From positions 24,752-88,751 of the forward strand of contig JAXGGA010004411.1 in the NCBI GenBank assembly GCA_038373865.1: 64,000 nt of DNA. The letters are read 5' to 3'. The DNA comes from Uloborus plumipes (lineage: Eukaryota > Arthropoda > Arachnida > Araneae > Uloboridae). Below are positions 10,525-23,138 of this stretch, piece by piece; position 1 is the stretch's first letter; every line of letters starts with the position of its first letter. Below the pieces are notes generated by a model. It worked only from the letters and a program-made list of their open reading frames with translations. It made no database searches and was not told the origin of the DNA. Both the position numbers and the translations under genes were made by a program.

Positions 10525-12713
10525 GCTTAAAAGAGTTTTCGTTCGCTTGGTTTACAATCGCAACGAACTAAAGAGGACTTCTCTTTCTTAGCTTACAACT
10601 TTTATGAACCCATCTTGAAAATCTTTAGATAGCTTCCTTTTAAAGCTAAGAGCCATGAATTTAAATTTGTTGCTGTTTTTTTTTTTCTTTTTTTAAACTT
10701 TTTGCAATTTATCTTGTTTGATCTCGATTAAAGACCACACTTTGAAATCGAAGGTGAGCGTTCTAGGTATTGCTTTAGCGATTTTCTTGATTTCATCAAA
10801 AGTTTTCTAAGCATTTTACTTTAAATTAAACAAAATTGTGCTCGACTTTGTTCAAACATTGTTATTTTTGTGACTCATTTATTAAAAACTTGGTTCAATT
10901 TCCCGAATTAGATTTAGTTATTGTCAGCAATTTCGTTAGCCTCTCACGCCCAAAGGCGCCGGATCAAACCTGGCTCCAATAGGTGCATTTTCAAGATGCA
11001 GAACATTAACAGTCGTACAGTTATGCGGCATGTAAAAGATCCCTCGAGTACTTGTTTGGCTTGGAGTATATTTTGGCAAAATTAAATTCCTAGTGCAGTT
11101 TCGCATCGAATAGAGCCCAAGTGCCTCCATCTAGTTCGCGAAAATTCTCTTGGCAATGGTTTTCGCCAATAGTGGTGCCACATTAACGAAAGATTGTCGG
11201 TCTCGGGGAATGCACCAAATCTGCAAATAATTAATATCCACTGCGCAGACCCGTTTGAAACAAACAAACCAACAGTAATGTTTTCTCGATTTATGTCGTT
11301 CATTGCCTAATTTAATGCATCTATGTATTAGTGTGTACAGATGAATTGCTTGGGCTTTTTTGAAAGTTTGAAAATACTACTTGACACTCTTTTATACCTT
11401 GAAAATAGTTATTGACACTTTATTGAACAATAAGACCATAATAGTGATAAATTCCATAAATATTTTTAAAATAAATTAAAAAATAAAATTTAACTTGTAA
11501 AATAATTTTATAAATATACAGTTGATATGGACTTTGCCTTGTCAGTTTTTTCAAATGTTTTAGCTTATAACATCAAAATTTTCTATACCTTGTTTTTCTT
11601 TTGCAAATAACTTACCATTTTGTTTCTATGAATACGCGTTATGAATCCCTTCCCACTTTAAAAAAATTTCAACTCAATTTTAAATTTTTTTTTTTCATGT
11701 GTAATGTTTAGTTTTTTTTTCCTTTCATAAAGAATCTTTCTGTAATATATTATGTTTTGTCGAATTATAACTTGGTTCCTTAATTACATAAATTGCTAGA
11801 ATTTCTAATTAGAATAATTCGTGTCTAAAGTTAATTAAAATGCGTTTTTGTTATACTATTAAAATTTTATAAAAGGCGAAGCGATGAATATCTTCTTCTA
11901 TGCCAGAAACGGGTTTTCGTAAAAAGAAACTATTATTAGATTATTCGAAGATTTTCAATTTAATCAGCGTAATTAGTGCAACGTTTTGAGGTATATCTCA
12001 TTACTTTTGGTACCATTATCTTTAATTACGTTTTCTTAATTGTGTTAAGATTCGAGAAAATTGAATTCCCTCTGCATATCTCTTATTTTTAATTCCAAAC
12101 AAAAATAGTGTATTACATCAGAATTTTTTAAAATTTTTTTTATGTATAAATTAAAAAAAATATATATATTGTTTTAAGTTTTAGCAACATTTTACATTTC
12201 TTGATTACTTTCAGTACGATGAACTTCAATTATAATTTTCAGTTTTCAGCTAATTAAAAGCTTAACACCCTTTACAATCTGCTCTCACTCAAGAGTACAC
12301 TCAATTCTAACCTGTGCAGTGTGCAATGCCTATGATTGTTTGTGTAAAAAAGTTAGCTAAAACTGAAAATAGAACTAAGATTTTTTTTCTCATTGGTTTC
12401 AACAAGTTTGCTGCACTGAAACGATATATAAAATGTATAATTCTCTAAAATCAGCATTATTGTTTCGCTCCCTTAATTATCTGTCATCCATCTATGTCAT
12501 CATAATATCCGCATAATGCTAAATAGAAATTCGTTTCTCATTAGCCCCGCATTAATCAACCAAAATTATGCTTTTAATCAGTCGAACTCGCCAATAAATG
12601 TCGCCTGCTTTGGAAATCGTGCTGTTCTCGTGTATCTATAAAAATTAGCATTTGGCTTGAGGGGGATTTGATAAAGCTCTAAGCTAGGAAATCTGAATTG
12701 TAGCCATTGACTT
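10525..12713. other. Unclassified stretch
   Basis: The part at about 10930-11310 is GC-richer and includes, on the minus strand, GGTTTGATCC, which is close to a tRNA-type B box. No A box or tRNA fold is visible, so it is not called a SINE. The rest is AT-rich with no recognisable content. Confidence 0.35.
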
Positions 12714-12825
12714 CACTGTAAAAAATAAATGTTGTTTTTGGAGTACAATACAGCTAATATTATAGTAATTTCACAGTTATAAACTAAAATTGCTAGTTTC
12801 AGTAATAAACTGAAAGTATTATTAG
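12714..12825 (+). mobile_element. TACAG-MITE, 3'-truncated copy
   Basis: Begins CACTGTAAAAAATAAATGTTG with the usual GTACAATACAGCTAATAT follow-on and one TGCTAGTTTCAGTAATAAACTG module. It then stops against a GC-rich block. Confidence 0.65.
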
Positions 12826-13066
12826 AAGATTCCGGGCTGTTGTGCCGGGGTCTGAGTGGTATCGTTCCAAACGTTTCGGCCGCATCTGCGACGGCCATCT
12901 TCAGTGGCGTTGACGAAGCTTCCAGGGAAGATTCTTCTCGACGACTGTTACAGCTTCCGAAGTGCCCTCTTTGTCCTCAACTGCTATTGGCTGCTGAGGA
13001 TGAAAAGGGCACTTCCCTGATATATTGGAAATGCAGAAGAATTCTGTACCCAGTGGTCGGCCACCG
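12826..13066. other. GC-rich block, probable repeat relic
   Basis: A sharply GC-richer block (GGGCTGTTGTGCCGGGGTCT…GCGACGGCCATCTTCAGTGG) interrupts AT-rich DNA and abuts a truncated MITE. Open frames run on both strands (12713-12898 minus, 12840-13112 plus). Neither shows a domain. I recall similar wording from dispersed arthropod repeats but cannot name a family. Confidence 0.3.
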
Positions 13067-13489
13067 CTTTAAAAAACAATTGAGTCTAACCAGGAGTTTG
13101 CTTTTTCATTGAAACATTCTGTTAGACATTCTATTAAGCTAAAAGTTACTCAAATTCACAGTAGAAGGAAATTAATAAGTAATTAGCATTTAAAGAAGAC
13201 GTGTCCTCTTAGCTAAAAAATAAGCAAAATCGCCAACTTGGATGACGGGCACACCATTCAAAATGAAATGACTTATTACTAATTCAAAAAAAGGGCAATA
13301 AAACTTAACTGCCCCTGGTTGATGATTGGGGATAAGTAGGTATATGAATGTGTGAATGCGTCATATCTGATTTTGAATGAAAAATGTACTATTTATAAAG
13401 AGTTTTATGTCATTGTGGTTGACTACTGGTGCACTTATCCTAGTTGTAAACTGAAAATTTACACCATAAATTTTAAAAAGTCAAAGCAA
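13067..13489. other. Unclassified stretch
   Basis: No gene or element border recognised. This may be the body of the hAT-type element whose end lies at 13490-13539. Confidence 0.3.
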
Positions 13490-13539
13490 CCGAAGCAGAC
13501 CTCAAGCTTCGCTCAAGTCGAAGCTTCGGCCCATCTCTA
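13490..13539 (-). mobile_element. hAT-type terminal fragment (GAAGCTTCGGCCCATCTCTA end)
   Basis: Read on the minus strand it starts TAGAGATGGGCCGAAGCTTC and has further CGAAGC words. About 50 bp align with 47494-47560 in the opposite orientation. The far end was not found. Confidence 0.4.
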
Positions 13540-13929
13540 ATCAAAAGAAGAACTCATTGTTATCCCAAATGTGATTTTTTCTCCCCCTGCCTATCCCACT
13601 CTCTGGCGCCTTCTATTGATAGTCCGGTCAGGAGTCAGCAAAACTGATCTTTGATTTGCTAACCGTATCAGCATCCTCTTCAACCAATCCCTGGGGCAGA
13701 GAATTACCATACAAATGTTTGATCTGAAATTGCCGACGCAGCGCGAGGGAGTAAAAAGACAAAGAAAATGTCTCTGCAATCGTAACGAAGTGGGAATGAG
13801 TCGACTGCTCTTTTTTTGTTCTTTCTTGCATCACGGTAAAAAACGAAGGTTATTCTGGTAGTTTCTTCTTTGTAATTTTAGAATTACATGATTTGTGTCT
13901 TGATATTTCGCACGTGGTTTAAATTGATC
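13540..13929. other. Unclassified stretch
   Basis: GC-richer to about 13840. Overlapping minus-strand frames (13591-13834) have no recognisable domain. No splice pair is visible. Confidence 0.3.
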
Positions 13930-13933
13930 TTAA

Positions 13934-15333
13934 CCCTACACTGCATGATTTTTTATTTTTCGTAGAAAAAAATATATGTGTTTGTCAATGTAATCAGAAA
14001 ACATAGAAAAATATATAAAAAAAATTAACTCTAAATTTTCACCCCTTTCTAATTAAAAATAGTTTTGTTGCCAAATGGCTACACCATGCATTCAACAGAT
14101 AAAAATGATTTTAAATGATAGTCTTGAAATTAGTTCTTTTTCGTAAAAAAATAGAGGAATTGAACATTTGGTGCACTGTACTCTTGTAATCCTTTACATT
14201 TTGACATTTTACATTATTTTTTATATGTACTTGTACTTTCCGATGATCAATTATGCCAAATCTGATGTCTTTTGGAGGCTCTCTCGCGCAAGCTTTCTTT
14301 CTTTTCTCTTTGTTTTTGGTTTGTAACTAGTTCCTCTGTAGCTAATGGTCCCTTTTTAATACGCTTTAATAATTTCACATGTGGGTTTGTTTGTATGTAT
14401 GCATGTATGTATGTAACTCTGAATAAAAGTTAAAATTTACGTTCTTTGCAAATATAAAAGTAATATATTTAATATTATTTTTAATACCAAAGGCTAAACT
14501 GTATTGCATATTGATGTATTATAAGTGCATGTAAACTTAAGTGCGGATATTCAGTAGTTTTGAAAATCAGAGGGAAACCCCTGATGATCACAGCGCATTC
14601 CAATATAAAAGCGTATTTTTTAGTTTTTTTCAAAACTATATTTTAAAATTATTAATGACTTTACTTGTCCGTATAAGCACAACGTTTGTGCTAACTGAAA
14701 TCTAAAATGAACACCTTTTGAAGGCTTTTCCCCCATTGATTTTTTGTTTGTTCATTCTGTTGAACATCAACTAAGCATTGATAACTGCGAGGTCTTATAA
14801 ACGGTAGAACAGCCGAAAGTACCACTTTTGGGTCCGCATGATCATATTATACCTTCCAAAAAGAGAAAGAAGCTAACGCGAAACATAAACAAAGCACATA
14901 CTTCATGAACTATAGTGATGAATCGAAGTGTTCCCTGGATGCTTACTGCATAATGTTGCCAAATGGCTACAGACGTGTATTATGTCCTAGAATTTTTCCA
15001 AATAATTATTTTGATATAAAACGCATCTTAAACGAAAGATAAATGTTTATTTTATTCATGTTATTTTTTTAAAAGACAAAAAAAAATATTTCGTAGTCAA
15101 AAATAATTTCAAAACTTGGTAGTTTGAGTGATTTTAAAAGCTATCCATATGGATTCATTTAAGAGCATGTAACAGACCAGTGCTGCCATGTATGGAGGAT
15201 AAATGGTGATAATTGCTTTAATATACCCAATACTTGCTTTTTATGCATTGAGTTGCCTTATGACTACATTCTGCTATTCATAAGGAGGACAAATTGTCCA
15301 TGTATCCAATTGGCAACACCATGCAGTGTAGGG
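13934..15333. mobile_element. piggyBac-like element, 1.4 kb, no recognisable transposase
   Basis: Seen: perfect 14-bp terminal inverted repeats CCCTACACTGCATG/CATGCAGTGTAGGG, flanked by TTAA at 13930-13933 and 15334-15337. The 18-bp word TGTTGCCAAATGGCTACA occurs exactly twice inside (14066-14083 and 14954-14971). Known: TTAA duplication with ends starting CCCT is the piggyBac signature. I see no open transposase frame, so it appears non-autonomous or decayed. Its left end is closely shared with the 500-bp element at 23897. Confidence 0.7.
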
Positions 15334-15337
15334 TTAA

Positions 15338-18120
15338 ATTGTATGATAGCTTTGAATAAGGTTAATATATCATTTCTAATGGTGTTTATAACTATTTCTT
15401 AACTTATCATAACTGTTCAATACTTTAGGTATCTTATATTAACAGTCTATCAAAATATGAATTCTTGAATTGAATGTACTAATGCAAGTTGTACTTTAAT
15501 TAAGTGCTTTTTCAAAAAACATATTATTATTGCTTATTTTTTTATCGTATGTGACACCAAAGCTATTTTCAAATATTCTAGCCACATATATACCGTATTG
15601 ATTTTTGTGTAAACAAGCTTTTAAACTGACAAGGTGGTAATTTTTAATTTTTTCCATCGCAAGAATAAAAAGTATTTTCAATGATATTTTAATGATATGT
15701 TAATGATATTTAAATTAAATGATATTTTAATATGAATGTATGTGTATATTTTCGTGTCTAAATAAGCTCTACGGAGCATGTTCTGTCTAAATTAAGAACT
15801 TAATTACTCTGCAATAAGTAAAAATTATGTTCGGATGTTTAGCTTTTTCTTATTTTTTTTATTTTTAATCCAAATATTTATCTTTGGACGATGGGGGAAA
15901 AGAAAAAAGACCTTGTTAACCGCGATCGTAAATTTGATCACCCTACTTCTCTATAAAAATAACCTAGCAACTAATTAAACATACTTTTCGCCGTTTCAAT
16001 ATTCCGAATATAAATATCGAAAAAAAAAAAAAATACTACTCCGAATTCTTCTTCATTTGGATTCTTCATTTTTTCAAGCGCATCGCAGGTAATTACTGTG
16101 CCATCGCCATCACTTTGCAAATAGGCGGGAAAAACTTATATCATCGTTCGAAAATATTCATGTTGTCAAGTGTAATAAATTATTGCGTTCGAATTTTGAT
16201 CGCCGTACTTGCTATTTTGACGTCAGAACTTGTGAAAGAAACAATATGTTTCGTTCGATGTTGCATTTGTTTATTTAATCCTACCTTCTTCGAACGATGC
16301 AGATAAAAAATAGAGACTCAGGAATCGTTATCGATGATAAACGATTCTAAAATTTGATTTCCTTTGTTTTCTGACTTGGGTTTTAAATTACAGAATGTAA
16401 TCAGATTTTTGTAATGAATTTTAGATACAAAGAACTAGAAAAGTTAAATAAATTAATCCTCGTAACTGGATTTTTTTTTCTTCTTCCGCTTAGAATTCAT
16501 TTAAAATCATTCCTTTTCGTACAGTATTATTTTAAAAAGATGGTAATTGCTTTTTTTATTTCAGAAAAATTAATGAGTTATCGTTGAAAGAAATATTAGG
16601 GTCCCTAACTAAGGTTTAGTTTTTAATTTGAGAGTTGGAATGATTTGAATAATTTTTCAAACCAATTTTCAAACGATAATTAAGTTTTTCTTTTTTGTTC
16701 ATAATATATTTTGGTCAAAATATTTATTTTTAGGCTGTTTTTTAATCTGAATCAATTAATTGAATTTAAAAATTATTGGTAGTTTTGGGATTGTGTTAAG
16801 TGCTAATACCAATTTTGCATTAACAGTAAAAAGCACATTTGTATAGTTTTGTTCGTTCTAAAAATTTTATTTTATCATAAAATTTATCATTAAAAATAGT
16901 TAAACCATTTTGTCAGCTGTGAAACATTGTTTTTGATTTTAAATAAAACATTTTATTACTTGAAAACTTTTTTTTTATTTTATGCCTTTGAGAAATTCTT
17001 TGATAAAAATTATTAGGAAAAATAGAGAAATAAAAAAAAGCTTCAATTTGAAATAGAAAAGACGTTTTTAATAATTTCTTATTGCGTTTGCCAATTAGTT
17101 TTAAGTGCTCTATATTTTTAATTTTCTACTATCGTTTTATCGCGAAGACTTTTAATTATGTCTCAGATAAATTTACAGGGCTTAATTTTGCACTCATGTA
17201 AACAATGTGTTTTCATTAACTTGCTGTGGAACTGTATTGTTTGCGCTGTTAAAGAAATAGAAAATAACTAAATCTTTCCTTACTATAATGCCTCAATGCC
17301 AAAAATAATCGGTTGAGAGCCGTCTGTTTAGGTCAGTGATGGAATGGCATTGAAACGAGGTTCCAATTTCATATTTATGCAAATGAACGAATGAAGGAAA
17401 AATAAAAGCAAGAAGATGCTTCAAGCACGCATTGGGCAGCGCAAAAAAGCACATTAAAATCATAGCAAATCCAAATTCGTTAAACACCTGAAAAAGCGAA
17501 GAGGTGAAATAACAGTAATGTTAATAATAATATATGATAATAATGATAGTAATAGGGATAAAAATGTGTGTGTTTGGAAAGAGGGGAAAACACCGAAGGA
17601 CCCCCCCCCCCCTCCGAAACTTGCGGAGTTATGACAGTTTATGTAAGTACATTACTTAACCTTGACATGAAAGTTTTTTTGCTTTTGACTAAAATATTTT
17701 TCAGGCATAATGTGATGAAAGTTAAATTAAAGGGCAATTTAGAAGGTCTGAAATATTTTTGCTTGCAAAATTTGTATGCTTTCTTTCATTGATTATAACA
17801 AAAAGGAAAACGTTTTTCCTACCTTCCCACTATTCATTTATATAGTTTTTGTTTTTTACATTTCTCCAAAAAATGTTAGGAAAGTCTTGTTTGCTTTAAC
17901 CAAACATAAAAGCGATACTTTTTGAGTATTTTAATGAGTAGAAATGTTTTTTATTTCCGAAAATTTTCGTGTTCGATGTTTCAACAGTTTCTTAATTAAC
18001 AAGCATGTGAGAATCCTATTTACGCCGGTTTCTCGCACTTTTTAAAGCTTCTTAAAAATTTATACAACTCAACAGCTCTTTAAGAAATGAAAAAAAAAAG
18101 CTTTTATGGCACCTTTCTTA
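15338..18120. other. Unclassified AT-rich stretch
   Basis: No gene recognised. About 16080-16310 is GC-richer and single-copy in this window. A C-run lies near 17600-17612. Short open frames throughout lack similarity. Confidence 0.4.
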
Positions 18121-18497
18121 CACTGTAAAAAATAAAAGTTTTTACAGTATGATGCAGATATTTTTACAGTAATTTTACCGTAAAAATGTAAATTGCTAAT
18201 TTTACAGTAGTAAATTGTAAAGTTGCTATTTTTACAGTAATGAACTGAAATTGCTAGTTAAACAGATTATTTCTATACATTTTACAGCTTTAAACTGAAA
18301 TCTCTAATGCCAGTATGTTGTTCCTACAGTATGATACGGCTAATGTTTTGGTAATAAACTGTAAAATTGCTAGTTTTACAGTAATAAACTGTAAATTAGA
18401 TAGTTATACAGTTTATTACCGTGCATTTTCCGTGTTTTAAACTGAAACTTTGCTTTCAGTATTATGCTGTAGAAAGAATAGTTCAATATTCTCAGTG
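18121..18497 (+). mobile_element. TACAG-MITE with TA duplication
   Basis: Ends CACTG…CAGTG are flanked by TA (18119-18120, 18498-18499). The interior is a chain of modules of about 30 bp, roughly TTTACAGTAATAAACTGTAA with TTGCTAAT spacers, each nearly self-complementary. This is the clearest full-length copy in the plus orientation. TA targets and short inverted ends suggest Tc1/mariner-type mobilisation; no coding sequence. Confidence 0.8.
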
Positions 18498-18499
18498 TA

Positions 18500-19354
18500 C
18501 CTAAATTATTATTTTCTATAAGAATTGATTATCAAACTTATTTTATTCCACTGATTCTGCGTGGTAAATTTATACCCTGTTCAAATATTTTGGAGGAACA
18601 ATATTAATATTATCAGAACTAAATTCCATTCTGCTTCAATGTTGACTAAACTGAAAGTCATTTTTATTGCTGTTTCTATTCTTCCATCTTTGAACAGAAA
18701 ATAAAATTGCTGCAAATGTACATTTCTCTAAATAAAAGGAACTTACATTTATTCGTTTACGAAACATTTTATGCCCCCATTTTTAAAAACTCCACAGCAT
18801 TTTCTTGAATAGGCGAAATTGAAAACATACGACTCTTCTCTGAGTTACTGTTTGTTCTTAGTGCCCCAATCGCTTTTCTTTACTTTCTAGAAATAAAAAT
18901 CATGCAATAACCTTTTTACTTTTCCAATATTTCTTGTTCCCTCGACTGTATCGTCTAATAATAATTCCTTCCTTATAAAATTGAAAGCGAAAGAGACCAG
19001 GGATGAAGTCATCAAATTCTACTGTAGATTTTACAATCGTATTTCCCGGAAGTTCGTTCGTTCGAACGTCAAAGCAAATGTTCTACTGTAGATCTCTGAA
19101 TCCCAAACAGTCTCATCCGCTCCGTAAAGAATTTGACAGACACACTCTCAAACAAGAAAAACCTCAACCAAACAAATGGATTTTTGTTGGGGAAACATAA
19201 ATAGAAGATGATGTGGCACTGCTCAGGATATCTTTCTAGTTGTTATTAATCTTGACTGCAGTCTTGAATTTCTTATTTTTATGAAGCCTGCGAGTAAAGT
19301 TGACGTTATCGCTGTAACTCTTTTTTTTCCCATTTTTATTACGTTTTACTATGA
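18500..19354. other. Unclassified stretch
   Basis: Contains a 65-codon ATG open frame (19003-19200) within a GC-richer patch (about 18950-19190). Its peptide has no domain I recognise and no splice sites frame it. Confidence 0.3.
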
Positions 19355-19543
19355 TACATATGTACTTGGTATATCAGTTAAAGGATGGACCAATTTTGTT
19401 CCTGGATAATGGAATATCCCGCTTTTTAGAATTGTTTTGTTAATTGTAACTTATTTCTTTCATAAGCATTTTTAAGTGAATTAGGATATACTGTTAATTA
19501 TTAGACAGTTTTTGGTTCGTTGTGGATCTTTTGTTACTATCAA
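19355..19543 (+). repeat. Direct duplication, left copy
   Basis: From TACATATGTACTTGGTATAT to TCTTTTGTTACTATCAA; about 190 bp recur at 19955-20150 with scattered changes and a small insertion. Confidence 0.8.
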
Positions 19544-19954
19544 CACTAAAAAATGAATGTTGTTTTTACAGTATAATATAGCTAATTTTGTGGTAATAAA
19601 CTGTAAAAATTGCTAATTTTACAGTAATAAACTATAAAATTTCTACCATTACAGTACTAAACCGTAAAATTGCTTATTTTACAGTGATAAAACTGCAAAA
19701 TTGCTAATTTTATAGTTGATTACCGTACATTATGCAGTTTTAAACTGGAACTTCTGCTGTCAGTATTATACTGTTGTTTTTACAGTATAATACAGCTAAA
19801 TGTTACAACCATAAACTCTAAAATTTCTAACTTTGGAGTAAGAAACTGCAAAATTGCTAGTTTTACAGTTTAATACTGTACATTTTACAGTTTTAAATTG
19901 GAACCTCGGCTGCCAGTAATATACTTTAAAAACAACAGTTAATTTTTTACAGTG
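19544..19954 (+). mobile_element. TACAG-MITE between two duplicated flanks
   Basis: Full-length copy beginning CACTAAAAAATGAATGTTG and ending TTTTTTACAGTG, followed by TA. It contains an internal second start-like block (TACTGTTGTTTTTACAGTAT near 19770), so it is a head-to-tail dimer. A 190-bp direct repeat lies immediately on both sides. Confidence 0.8.
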
Positions 19955-20150
19955 TACATATGTACTTGGCATATCAGTTAAAGTATAGACCAATTCTGAT
20001 CCTGTCTAATGGAATATCCCGCTTATTATAATTTTTTTGAGAAATGTAACTTGATGTAACTTATTTCTTTCATAAGAATTTTTCAGTGAAATATAATATA
20101 TTGTTAATTATATTGGATAGTTTTTGGTTCCTTGTTGATCTTTTGTTACT
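19955..20150 (+). repeat. Direct duplication, right copy
   Basis: Matches 19355-19543 from TACATATGTACTTGGCATAT onward. Most likely the MITE was present when the block duplicated, or unequal exchange placed it at the joint. Confidence 0.8.
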
Positions 20151-21656
20151 AACAAGTCCTTCTTATTCCCATAAAGTACTATTCATTTTGGGGTTAATAA
20201 TAAATTATTTACAACCTTTACTTTCCATTTCTCAACCGGTGTTATGTCTTGTTTTTGTTTGTACTGGAACTGACATTAAAAATTGATATTGAGCCTGAAG
20301 CCCATAGCATGAACTGAGTAAAACCGAGACGGGAAATATGTGCATGCTTTTTCTTTTGTAACTGATATTGTGTTTACCACTTTGTGCAAAAGAAAATAAT
20401 TCATTTTCTTGTTGATTGTTTGGTACTAGCCTATCCTCCTTCTTCCAATAAATAACAGTATTGAAAAACTTTACCTACTCAAGTTGCTTTATTTTCCCCT
20501 TTTTTATCAATTACTTCTACCTGATAAACTCACAAAGAATTTCAAACTTGTATCGATTCGATATTTCACCATAAGAGATAATCTTCTGGGGCAGACGAAC
20601 ATGTATACCTTGTCTATCGTTACCCTAGGGGATTGTGATAACTAAGTGAAGGTGTTCTTGTTCGCAGAGATATCATACAGGGAAAAAGGGATGACCCGTA
20701 GGGGAAAATTGATCCTCCCAGTAAGTCATATCTGCAGAAGATTAAATTTGTTCTTGCGTCTTGGTCTCCTAGCAATTTTTCTTTATCAAATTATGTATCA
20801 TTTTCTTCTAACTTTGTCTCCTTTTTTCCCCATCTTATTTTCCGTACTTTTTTTTTCTTTTTTGTGGAGAATATAGATTATCAAAGTTCTTCTGAACTTA
20901 GATAACTGCTAGGCAAATTCAAATTTGTTCCATTTTCTTTCACATGCCCGTATATTTGTTAAGAGTACATAAAAATATAGAGGAACTTCAGTTTATACGG
21001 TTTAACTTGAAAACTATCAATATTATATCAGAAAAATTGTTATCAAGCAGAAAAATTCCGAATTTTTTTGGAAAGTCAAGTATTTGTCTTACGTCATTGT
21101 TCTTTTTGACATGTTTTAAGTAAAATGAAAAAAGAAACTATAAATTAAATTATATAATAATAATGATTATAATAATAATTCGGAGTTGAGGGTTTTTGTC
21201 GATCTAATATGATGTCTTTTCAAATACGATAACTGTGTAGATTTAACGTTTATTGAGATTTTGTTGTTACTTTATTTTTCGGTGTTGATTGTGCAATACA
21301 ATATGTAATACTTCAAGAAAGAAAGGACATAATTTTTGACTTCATTTAAAAAATTCATAACTTCTCCTCTGCTGTTTTATTTAAATTAAGAAATTACCCT
21401 ACAATTTCCAAATTTGAATTTCATAAAATAAACTTATTTTTTGTCTGTTTGGATGTACTACAACGTTAGCAATGCCTCTAATAAGATTGGTAAAGGCAGA
21501 TATGGTCCTCAAAAGAACCTATTTAAGCTAATAGTGCATTTAACTTATTAGGTTTCGCCTTTATCTACTTTGTACGCTTTTGAGATCATAATGTGAATTT
21601 TGCTCTCGTGGATTACTTTTTTCTTACGAAGATAAGGTAAAACTATCAGTAGTTGA
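20151..21656. other. Unclassified AT-rich stretch
   Basis: No recognisable gene. The open frame at 20646-20876 is hydrophobic but consistent with T-rich DNA. It has no signal or domain I would defend. Confidence 0.4.
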
Positions 21657-21839
21657 CACTGCAACTACTAGTTGGCATTGTCTTAGCTGTTGAGGCATTC
21701 AACACCATCTCATATTTTTAAATAAAAATGCATAAAACAAAGAGCTAAAATCTTCCTTATTCTTTACAAATATGAGCATATAATAGTGTCAACTACTAGT
21801 TGCAGTGTCAACTTATAATGGTTTTACACCAGTGTCAAG

Positions 21840-23138
21840 CAGGCACGTGCCGTGAACGAACGCCCAGGGTAGGCAGATGAGATAATTTGTGGAATAATAA
21901 TACATATGTTGAAAAAAAGCATATGCTGTTAACCGTAATAAAACTGTATGAATATGAATGATATTTACGTGGTCCCTAGCATAAACATACATACAAAGAT
22001 TTTCATCTGATTCCCATCCTGAAAATCCATTCTTCTTTTTTCGTTGGGGTGAAAATATCTATGACTTTCACAAAATTAAAAGTGGGATCTTATTTCATTT
22101 TGTTCACTTTCTTTTTCTATGGATATCAAAACAAGAAATGAAAGTTGTTAATTTGTCATTATATTCCTTTTGTTGCTCTTAATTCTTTTTATGGCCGAAA
22201 TTATTCACTCTACAAAAACAATTGTGACTGGTATAGTAAAAATTAACTACAATATAAGTTTCTGGAAACAGTTGGCTCAATTCGCTTTTCAAAAATAAAA
22301 TCAAGCACATTTTTTATACATTTTTCCTAAAAAATTTGTTCCCACAAGTATTTTCTAAATTGCTATTCGTCTTATAATGTCAAAAAAGTTTCTGTACTTT
22401 TTTTCTAGACTGCTGAATGTATCCTTATCAACTCCAAATGCTTATTTTTGAAATTTATTTCCATGTACTAATGACGTGAATCTTTCATTATTTTGTCGCT
22501 TTTCTTCGCGAGTCTTTTTTTTTTTTTTTTTCTTTTTTCAAAAAGTTTAAACGGAACAACTATCCTGTGGTTTTAAATTAAACACGGGGAAAAAATGACA
22601 AATGAAAAAACGATACATTTGAAAATCACTGAAATATTTCGTAGTAGAAAACAAAACACCACATAAAAAACGAATCAAGATACCAAAACCATTGAGAATT
22701 TCCCTAAAGCTCACCGCTCTGCACATGACGCTCGAAATTTTCTGCGGAGAATCGAGGAGCGGCAGAGACCGAATGTAGCCTACGAGTGTAGCTCGTCAGC
22801 TACGCTCAGGCTCATAGGCTGATTTTATTCTGCCTCCGCCGTCTCTTTGGTTGACGCGAAGGGAGAAAAAGGCAAGGCACGGGGGTGTCCCAATGCTAAG
22901 CGTTGCATAGATACGGAGGTTGAAAAGCAGCGTCGATCGCTGCTTTTCGACATCCGTATATAGTGTACAAAAATGGGATAATTCCTTTTTTTTTCTGTTT
23001 GGCTGTTCTTTCTGTGTGATGAGTAAATATTTTTTTCCAATCAACGTATTAAATGTCATTGAATGAAGTGGTGAGGTTGGTATGTTTTCTTCGTGGGTAG
23101 GCACTGCCTACCTTGCCTACCCAGACGGCACGTCCCTG
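21840..23138. mobile_element. hAT-superfamily non-autonomous element with 8-bp duplication
   Basis: Seen: 14-bp ends CAGGCACGTGCCGT and, inverted, CAGGGACGTGCCGT (one mismatch), each near a GGGTAGGCA word. The 8-bp duplication GTGTCAAG is perfect (21832-21839 and 23139-23146). Known: 8-bp duplication plus CAGG ends is the hAT signature. Inside, a 102-codon minus-strand frame (22796-23104) has no hAT dimerisation or DDE motif that I can see, so it is not called a gene. Confidence 0.8.
22911..22959. repeat. 22-bp-arm hairpin inside the hAT element
   Basis: Arms 22911-22932 and 22938-22959 pair at 20 of 22 positions around loop TCGAT. This is the strongest inverted repeat inside the element. 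It could fold in RNA or act as a protein site; neither is shown. Confidence 0.8.

Noticed and set aside
10930..11000. B-box-like word on the minus strand suggesting a tRNA or tRNA-SINE
   Set aside because: No A box at the right distance and no cloverleaf can be drawn.
12713..13112. Overlapping frames on both strands of the GC-rich block
   Set aside because: No domain is recognisable in either frame, and the block abuts a truncated MITE. More likely a repeat relic than an exon.
22796..23104. 102-codon minus-strand frame inside the hAT element
   Set aside because: No hAT transposase motif is visible. It spans the terminal repeat region and the hairpin, so it is probably incidental.
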